Below are positions 1 through 4,978 of a stretch of DNA of 6,607 bases, in pieces. The stretch is from Parachlamydiaceae bacterium (GTDB lineage Bacteria > Chlamydiota > Chlamydiia > Chlamydiales > Parachlamydiaceae): contig JAUXSJ010000104.1 in assembly GCA_030679615.1 (NCBI GenBank), forward strand, positions 1-6,607. Direction: 5' to 3'. Each line of letters starts with the position of its first letter. Position 1 is the first letter of the stretch. The translations under genes and the position numbers were made by a program. The notes under the pieces are model-generated. The model was not told the DNA's origin. It searched no databases and saw only the letters and a program-made list of their open reading frames with translations.

Positions 1-21
1 TCAAAGCAGCGAAGGTCTAAA

Positions 22-92
22 GAAGGTAATCAGGCCGTCCCGGCCTGATAGCCAAAATAGATTCAGGCCGAGACAGCCTGCTGATTACCTTC
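22..92. repeat. Imperfect long inverted repeat (palindromic element)
   Basis: The outer 12 bases at 22-33 (GAAGGTAATCAG) are an exact reverse complement of 81-92. Inside, the 17-base block at 31-47 and the reverse complement of 64-80 agree at 15 of 17 positions. The two arms therefore match over about 26 bases, apart from a three-base CAG duplication in the right arm and two substitutions, around a 16-base centre (48-63). The left block is itself a hairpin, with 29-36 pairing perfectly with 42-49, and 64-68 can pair with 76-80. RNA from here could fold as one long hairpin or as a three-way junction. No T-run follows on the + strand, so it is not a classical intrinsic terminator. It is GC-richer than its surroundings. 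A REP-like or MITE-like dispersed element is the most likely explanation, by inference. Confidence 0.75.
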
Positions 93-187
93 AGATAAGC
101 ATAAGTTTCACTTTCCAACCAAAAGAGGCCACACTCTCGCCTGGGTAAGCGTAAAATAATCATCGAGTCCTGAAAGGATGACATTTT
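93..187. repeat. Possible remainder of a dispersed intergenic repeat
   Basis: This stretch adjoins the palindrome and shares its higher G+C, in contrast to the very AT-rich DNA from about 290 onward. It contains a small stem (168-171 TCCT with 175-178 AGGA, loop GAA) followed by GATGACAT, and an upstream CTGGGTAAG block. From memory, a CCTGAAAGG core next to a CTGGG block resembles short intergenic repeats scattered in several bacterial phyla; this is recollection and could not be checked here. A 55-codon minus-strand frame (184 down to 17) runs through this stretch and the palindrome, but it looks like a by-product of the repeat and not a gene. Only one copy is in the window, so repeat status is inferred. 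Confidence 0.35.
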
Positions 188-296
188 AAATCGAGAGATC
201 TACTGAACGTTTACGAGTATTCTATACTTTCTGTAGTTAAGTGGTCGCAATAAGCTTAAATTGGCATCATTGTGTGAGCGTTTACCTTAATTTTTC
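188..296. other. Intergenic DNA with no recognisable feature
   Basis: I see no ORF of useful length, no tRNA-like or rRNA-like structure and no convincing terminator here. Together with 1-187 it makes up the gene-free left end of the window. It is also the region immediately downstream of the small minus-strand ORF ending at 297, and I could not find a stem followed by a T-run that would terminate that transcript. Confidence 0.5.
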
Positions 297-482
297 TTAA
301 TAATGAATATGCGGTTCTTTTTGCATCAAAATCACCATTCGTTTCCGTGAAAAAGATTCCAAATGAGTGATTTTTTTATAAAACAAAAATGTATCTTGAT
401 CTGATTTTAATTCTATAGTTAGATCTGCATTAAATAGAGGGTGACTAAAGCAATCTATATTAATTTTTATATTTGTATTCAT
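297..482 (-). CDS. Small hypothetical protein, about 61 aa, unrecognised
   Basis: An open frame runs from an ATG whose complement lies at 480-482 to a TAA at 297-299. I do not recognise the product. It has no signal peptide or membrane segment; it has several alternating hydrophobic/polar stretches that could be beta strands (NIKINIDC, ADLTIELKS, TFLFYKK), then a basic segment (SFSRKRM), and ends in PHIHY. The frame can be extended to a TTG at 519-521 (74 aa), but the extra residues are Lys/Ile-rich and neither start has a clear Shine-Dalgarno sequence, so I prefer the ATG. It is transcribed away from the pump operon and is too short and of the wrong character to be a TetR-type regulator. In DNA this AT-rich, a 60-codon frame can occur by chance. 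It may be a real small gene, a gene remnant or a chance ORF. Confidence 0.3.
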   Translation of the reverse strand: MNTNIKINIDCFSHPLFNADLTIELKSDQDTFLFYKKITHLESFSRKRMVILMQKEPHIHY

Positions 483-590
483 TTTTTTATTCTTAATTAC
501 AATCAATTTCTGATATTTCAAAAAAAATGATAAAATATAAATCCAATTTATTCCATGTGTAACTCTTTCACTAGATTCATCACAAAAAGA

Positions 591-619
591 TTGACTAAAG
601 AATTTTTTTCACGTACATA
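591..619 (+). promoter_or_regulatory. Candidate sigma70-type promoter of the efflux operon
   Basis: TTGACT at 591-596 matches the -35 consensus TTGACA at five of six bases. After a 17-base spacer, TACATA at 614-619 occupies the -10 place but matches TATAAT at only three positions; a shifted CATAAA at 616-621 matches at four, with a 19-base spacer. Either would place the transcript start some 20-25 bases before the MFP start codon. The region is so AT-rich that other -10-like strings occur (TAAAAT 531-536, TATAAA 536-541), but those lack a good -35. I see no clear operator palindrome overlapping the site. Confidence 0.4.
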
Positions 620-650
620 AAGAAAATATTTTAACGACTTCTGGAATAAA

Positions 651-1808
651 ATGATCATTGAAAACAAAAAAAAATTTATTTTTATTTTCTCTTTTATCAG
701 CCTATTTTTATTTTTTTCTTCATGTGAAAAAAAAGCTCCTCCGCAAAAAATTCCACCTGTACCCGTTTCGGTCCTTAAAATAGAACCAAAAACAATTCCA
801 GCTACTTTTCAATACATTGGGGTCATTTATAGTTCGCATGAAGTGGAAATTCGAGCAAGAGTCACAGGCTATTTAGAAGAAATAGCTTATGTTGAAGGAT
901 CTTTTGTCAATAAAGGAGATCTCTTATTTCAATTAGATCCAAGACCTTTTCAAGCTACATTAGCGCAAATGAAAGCTTTAGTCGCTAACCAAAAAGCGGT
1001 GTTATGGCAAGCAACACGAGCTGTATCTCGCTATAAGCCCTTATACGAACAAAAAGCCGCTAGCCAAAGAGATTTAGATAATGCAATGGCAGCTGAAATG
1101 TCTGCAGAAGCTGAAGTTTTATCTGCTCAAGCTCAAGTAGAGGCAGCTGAAATCAATCTTGAATATACAACAATTCGTTCTCCAGTTTCTGGTTTATCAT
1201 CTCAAGCAAAATATCGGGTTGGATCTTTAATTTCACAAGAACAGCAGAATTTATTAACAACTATTTCAGTTGTAGATCCGATTTGGGTTGAGTTTAGCGT
1301 TTCTGAACAAGATGTTCTTAAAGCTCAACAACTCAGAAAAAATGGAAAAATGATTTTTCCTGATAATAATGAATTTGAGGTCGAATTGGTGTTGGCCGAC
1401 CAAACAATTTTTCCAGAAAAGGGACTTGTAAATTTTTCAGCTCCTACATATAGCCAACAAACGGGCACACTCGTTGTTAGAGCGGTTTTAAAAAATCCAG
1501 GTAATGAATTACTACCTGGACAATTTGTAAGAGTTAATTTGCAAGGGGCTATCAGGCCCGATGCCATTTCAATTCCTCAAAAAGCAGTTGTTCAAAGCAA
1601 AGCCGGTACTCTTGTATTTGTTGTTAAAGATGGCAAAGCAGAAATGCAGCCTATTGAAGCAGGAGATTGGGATGGCAATAACTGGATTATTAATTCTGGT
1701 TTAAAAGCAGGCGATGTAGTCATTGTTGAAGGAGTAAATAAAGTTTTGCCTGGTACACCTGTTACTATTAAAGAAGAGTCACCAAAAGAAGTGAAACCTA
1801 GTGTATGA
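651..1808 (+). CDS. acrA: RND efflux periplasmic adaptor (MFP) lipoprotein, AcrA/MexA-like
   Basis: This 385-aa protein is the periplasmic adaptor that joins the RND transporter to the outer-membrane channel. The N-terminus is a lipoprotein signal peptide: a basic start (NKKK, 5-8), a Phe/Ile/Leu-rich core (9-22) and the lipobox FSSC with acylated Cys25, the same position as in AcrA. Residue +2 is Glu, where AcrA has Asp. The first lipoyl half-domain is about 64-98 (VTGYLEEI, VEGSFVNKGDLLFQLDPRPF). An Ala/Glu-rich helical hairpin spans about 100-170 and the second lipoyl half about 172-200 (IRSPVSG). The beta-barrel is about 205-300 (DPIWVEFSVSEQD, LPGQFVRV) and the membrane-proximal domain about 303-375 (IPQKAVV). 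The hairpin tip keeps the OMF-docking RLS pattern R127-L131-S138. Length is usual for the family. The start has only a weak GGA (643-645) as ribosome binding site, but it alone gives the complete signal peptide. It is the first gene of the operon and overlaps the next by four bases. The symbol is a family-level label; one-to-one orthology with E. coli acrA is not shown. Confidence 0.95.
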   Translation: MIIENKKKFIFIFSFISLFLFFSSCEKKAPPQKIPPVPVSVLKIEPKTIPATFQYIGVIYSSHEVEIRARVTGYLEEIAYVEGSFVNKGDLLFQLDPRPFQATLAQMKALVANQKAVLWQATRAVSRYKPLYEQKAASQRDLDNAMAAEMSAEAEVLSAQAQVEAAEINLEYTTIRSPVSGLSSQAKYRVGSLISQEQQNLLTTISVVDPIWVEFSVSEQDVLKAQQLRKNGKMIFPDNNEFEVELVLADQTIFPEKGLVNFSAPTYSQQTGTLVVRAVLKNPGNELLPGQFVRVNLQGAIRPDAISIPQKAVVQSKAGTLVFVVKDGKAEMQPIEAGDWDGNNWIINSGLKAGDVVIVEGVNKVLPGTPVTIKEESPKEVKPSV

Positions 1809-4800
1809 TTTCAAGCTATTTTATCGATCGGCCAGTTTTTGCTTCAGTTCTTTCTATCATTATTACATTAGCAGGACTATTTGCATTAAAAGCCCTTCCA
1901 ATTGAACAATATCCAAACATTACACCTCCACAAATACAAGTATCAGCTACTTATCCCGGTGCGGATGCTACAACTGTTGCGTCAAGTGTGGCAGCTCCTT
2001 TAGAACAGCAAATTAACGGTGTGGATAACATGATTTACATGTATTCACAAAATGCTTCTACAGGCGACATGGTTTTAAGTGTTTTTTTTGATATTGGAAC
2101 TGACATTAACATGGCTCAAGTCAATGTACAAAATCGCGTCAGCATTGCAATGCCACAACTTCCTTTGCAAGTTCAATATCAAGGGATTGTTTTAAAAAAA
2201 CAAACTCCCACTATTTTACTTCTTGTAAGTGTTGAATCCCCAGATGATCGATACGATAATATTTATATCAGTAATTATGCTCAGATAAATTTAGTGAATG
2301 AGATTTCTCGATTACCTGGCGTGAGTAATGCGGTTATTATTAATGCCCGCAATTATGCAATGAGAATTTGGATTCGCCCTGATCGATTAGCTCAATTAAA
2401 GCTAACTGCTGAAGATGTTGTTAATGCAATTAAAGAACAAAATCGTGATTTTACTGCAGGAATGTTAGGCACTCCACCTATGGCGTCACCTGTTCCTTTA
2501 ACCCTACCCATCACAGGCTTAGGACGTTTAGACGAACCTCAAGAATACGAAGATATCATTTTAAGAGCTAATACAGACGGATCTTTTGTTCGTATAAAAG
2601 ATATTGGCTACGTGGAACTAGGGGCTCAATCTTATGATGTGAATGGAAAATTAGACGGAAAAGAATCTCTACTCATCGCCATTTATCAAGAATTTGGAGC
2701 TAATGCATTAGACGTTGGAGAATCAGTAAAAAAAACAATGGAACGTGCCGCTGCCAGTTTTCCACCTGGTCTTACCTATCGAATCCCATATGATACAACT
2801 GACTTCATTATACAATCCATAACAGAAGTAGTAAAAACAATTTTCGAAGCTGCTGTCTTAGTATCATTAGTTGTTTTGATTTTCCTTCAAAACTGGCGTG
2901 CTACATTGGTTCCTGTCATTGCGATGATTGTCTCTATTATAGGAACCTTTGCAGGAATGCATGTTGTTGGTTTTTCTTTAAATACATTAACATTGTTTGG
3001 ATTAGTGTTAGCCATCGGAATTGTGGTTGACGATGCGATTGTTGTGATTGAAAACGTCGAAAGAAACATGCGGGATTTTGGCATGAGTCCTCGTGAAGCT
3101 TCACACAAAGCAATGGAAGAAGTTTCCGGTCCCGTCGTTGCCATTGTATTCGTTCTTTGCGCAGTATTCATTCCTGTGGCTTTTTTAGGAGGTATTGCCG
3201 GACAACTCTATAAACAATTTGCCATTACCATTTCCGTGTCCGTCGTCATTTCAGGAATAGTTGCTTTAACTCTAAGCCCTGCTTTAGCAGCCATTTTATT
3301 AAAACCTCATACAAAACCTGGAAGATTAGCTGAATGGTTTAATCGAAATTTTGATCGCTTTACCAATGGTTATATCAAAGGCACAAAATGGATTTTATCT
3401 CATGCCTGGTTCGGACTTCTTTTATTTGCAGGTGTTATTGCTGTTTTAGTTTTCCTAGCGATGCGCATTCCAACAAGTTTTATTCCTAACGAAGACCAAG
3501 GCTATTTAATTGCCGTTAACAACATGCCGGATGCTTCAAGTTTGGACAGAACAGACGCTGTAGACCAAAAAATTACTGAAATTGCACTGAAAGAACCTGG
3601 TGTCCGAGATGTCACTTCTCTAACAGGATTTAGCTTATTAGAAAGCTTAAACCGTATTCAAATTGGGACAAATTTCATTACTTTACAGGATTGGAGTAAA
3701 CGCGAAGCACCTGATTTACAAGCTAGTGCCATAGCCATGAAACTTAATAAAAAGTATTCTCAAATTGCCGATTCACAAATTTTTGTGTTTAATCCTCCCG
3801 CCATTCAAGGTTTAGGAACTGTAGGTGGATTCGAATTTTGGATTGAAAGTCGCGGGGATGCGACGATGCAAGAAATTGAACAAGTCACGCGTGATTTAAT
3901 TAAAAAAGCAAGTGAGCGACCTGAACTAACCAATTTGACAACGGCTTTACAATCCAATAATTTAGAATTATTTATCGATTTAGATCGATCTAAAGCTCGA
4001 GCATTAAATGTACAAATTGGAGATATTTTACAAACACTTCAGATTTTCTTTGGATCAATCTATGTCAATTTATTTAATAAATTTGGACAAGTTTATCAAG
4101 TAACCGTGCAGTCCGAGCCAGCTTATCGAGCTTTTATTAACAATCTAGGCGATATGTATGTTCGTTCATCAAAAGGAGATATGGTCCCTCTTCGCGGATT
4201 AATACAAACTAAATATTCACGTGGACCAAGTTTAGTAAGTCGATTTAATGGATATTGGGCGGCAAAAATTATTGGTAGTACTGCACCTGGCTATAGTTCG
4301 GGCCAAGGTATGGCTGCAATGGCTGAAGTAGCTAAAGAAAATCTTCCCGATCAAATGACTTTTGCTTGGAGTGGTCAGGCTTATCAAGAACAGGCATTAG
4401 GAGGAACATCCTTCGGGATTTTATTCATTGGTGTTTTGATGGTGTTTTTGATCCTTGCCGCTTTATATGAAAGATGGTCCCTTCCTTTTGCTGTCATTTT
4501 AGCTGTTCCTTTCGGATTAATGGGAGCCTTCGTTGCAATTTGGCTTAGAGGCATTTCAAATGACGTTTATTTCGATGTGGGCTTAGTCACTTTAATTGCA
4601 TTAGCCGCAAAAAATGCGATCTTGATTGTTGAATTTGCCATTATAAAACGAGAAGAAGGAAAAGGCGTTCACGATTCAGCCATTGAAGCTGCAGGACTTC
4701 GATTCCGAGCAATTTTAATGACTTCTTTAACCTTTATTTTAGGCGTCGTTCCATTATTAATTAGTAAAGGTGCGGGTGCAGCGAGTCGTCATTCTGTAGG

Positions 4801-4978
4801 AACAGGTGTTTTTGGTGGAATGATTGCTGCAACTGCGTTGGCTGTTTTTTTAGTTCCTCTCTTCTATAAACTTATAGATCAAGTCGTAGAAAAGAGAGAT
4901 AGAAAAAAAAGACCTCCAAAAAATGATAATATAAATTTAGATGATAATCACCCTTCATTACCTAATGGAGGATCTTAG
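1805..4978 (+). CDS. acrB: RND efflux transporter, HAE-1 family, AcrB/MexB-like permease
   Basis: This 1057-aa protein is the proton-driven inner-membrane pump, expected to act as a homotrimer; length is typical (E. coli AcrB has 1049). It has TM1 at about 10-30 after the classic FIDRPVFA start, a first large periplasmic loop (about 31-338), TM2-6 (about 339-498), TM7 (about 532-553), a second periplasmic loop (about 554-868) and TM8-12 (about 870-1021). The proton relay is complete: Asp409 and Asp410 in GIVVDDAIVVIE (AcrB D407/D408), Lys936 in AAKNAILIVEF (K940), and Arg966 and Thr973 in RFRAILMT (R971/T978). PYDTTDF (328-334) and TPTILLL (134-140) are further family landmarks. By eye, several distal-pocket phenylalanines of AcrB are replaced here, so drug specificity should not be copied from AcrB. 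A charged cytoplasmic tail of about 30 residues ends the protein. The ATG overlaps the MFP stop (ATGA) and has no good ribosome binding site of its own, which suggests translation by reinitiation. The acrB symbol is family-level; the natural substrate is unknown. Confidence 0.97.
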   Translation: MISSYFIDRPVFASVLSIIITLAGLFALKALPIEQYPNITPPQIQVSATYPGADATTVASSVAAPLEQQINGVDNMIYMYSQNASTGDMVLSVFFDIGTDINMAQVNVQNRVSIAMPQLPLQVQYQGIVLKKQTPTILLLVSVESPDDRYDNIYISNYAQINLVNEISRLPGVSNAVIINARNYAMRIWIRPDRLAQLKLTAEDVVNAIKEQNRDFTAGMLGTPPMASPVPLTLPITGLGRLDEPQEYEDIILRANTDGSFVRIKDIGYVELGAQSYDVNGKLDGKESLLIAIYQEFGANALDVGESVKKTMERAAASFPPGLTYRIPYDTTDFIIQSITEVVKTIFEAAVLVSLVVLIFLQNWRATLVPVIAMIVSIIGTFAGMHVVGFSLNTLTLFGLVLAIGIVVDDAIVVIENVERNMRDFGMSPREASHKAMEEVSGPVVAIVFVLCAVFIPVAFLGGIAGQLYKQFAITISVSVVISGIVALTLSPALAAILLKPHTKPGRLAEWFNRNFDRFTNGYIKGTKWILSHAWFGLLLFAGVIAVLVFLAMRIPTSFIPNEDQGYLIAVNNMPDASSLDRTDAVDQKITEIALKEPGVRDVTSLTGFSLLESLNRIQIGTNFITLQDWSKREAPDLQASAIAMKLNKKYSQIADSQIFVFNPPAIQGLGTVGGFEFWIESRGDATMQEIEQVTRDLIKKASERPELTNLTTALQSNNLELFIDLDRSKARALNVQIGDILQTLQIFFGSIYVNLFNKFGQVYQVTVQSEPAYRAFINNLGDMYVRSSKGDMVPLRGLIQTKYSRGPSLVSRFNGYWAAKIIGSTAPGYSSGQGMAAMAEVAKENLPDQMTFAWSGQAYQEQALGGTSFGILFIGVLMVFLILAALYERWSLPFAVILAVPFGLMGAFVAIWLRGISNDVYFDVGLVTLIALAAKNAILIVEFAIIKREEGKGVHDSAIEAAGLRFRAILMTSLTFILGVVPLLISKGAGAASRHSVGTGVFGGMIAATALAVFLVPLFYKLIDQVVEKRDRKKRPPKNDNINLDDNHPSLPNGGS
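4967..4972 (+). promoter_or_regulatory. Strong Shine-Dalgarno for the outer-membrane factor gene
   Basis: GGAGGA lies inside the last codons of the transporter gene, five bases before the GTG at 4978-4980. It settles the GTG as the OMF start. The next in-frame ATG (residue 40, at 5095) would remove the whole lipoprotein signal peptide. It is the strongest ribosome binding site of the three pump genes, so the OMF can recruit ribosomes independently as well as by coupling through the TAGTG overlap. Confidence 0.8.

Noticed and set aside
22..92. Intrinsic terminator of a gene lying before the window
   Set aside because: The stem is strong, but no T-run follows on the + strand, and on the minus strand only TTTAG follows. 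A terminator role is possible but not supported.
17..184. 55-codon ORF on the minus strand through the palindrome
   Set aside because: Its C-terminal third is just the translated inverted repeat, it has no clear ribosome binding site, and its composition follows the presumed repeat. I treat it as a by-product and not a gene.
531..541. TAAAAT/TATAAA as the operon -10 element
   Set aside because: Both are good -10 look-alikes, but no acceptable -35 lies 16-18 bases upstream and the leader would be over 100 bases. The 591-619 pair is the better candidate.
442..600. Direct repeat TGACTAAAG at 442-450 and 592-600
   Set aside because: A nine-base match within a few hundred AT-rich bases can occur by chance, and one copy lies in the small ORF while the other overlaps the candidate -35. 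No third copy or regular spacing was seen.
1325..1567. 80-codon minus-strand frame inside the adaptor gene
   Set aside because: It lies wholly antisense to conserved MFP beta-barrel sequence and has no recognisable product.
2887..3171. 94-codon minus-strand frame inside the transporter gene
   Set aside because: It is antisense to the conserved TM3-TM5 region with the proton-relay aspartates; its open frame follows from codon bias on the coding strand.
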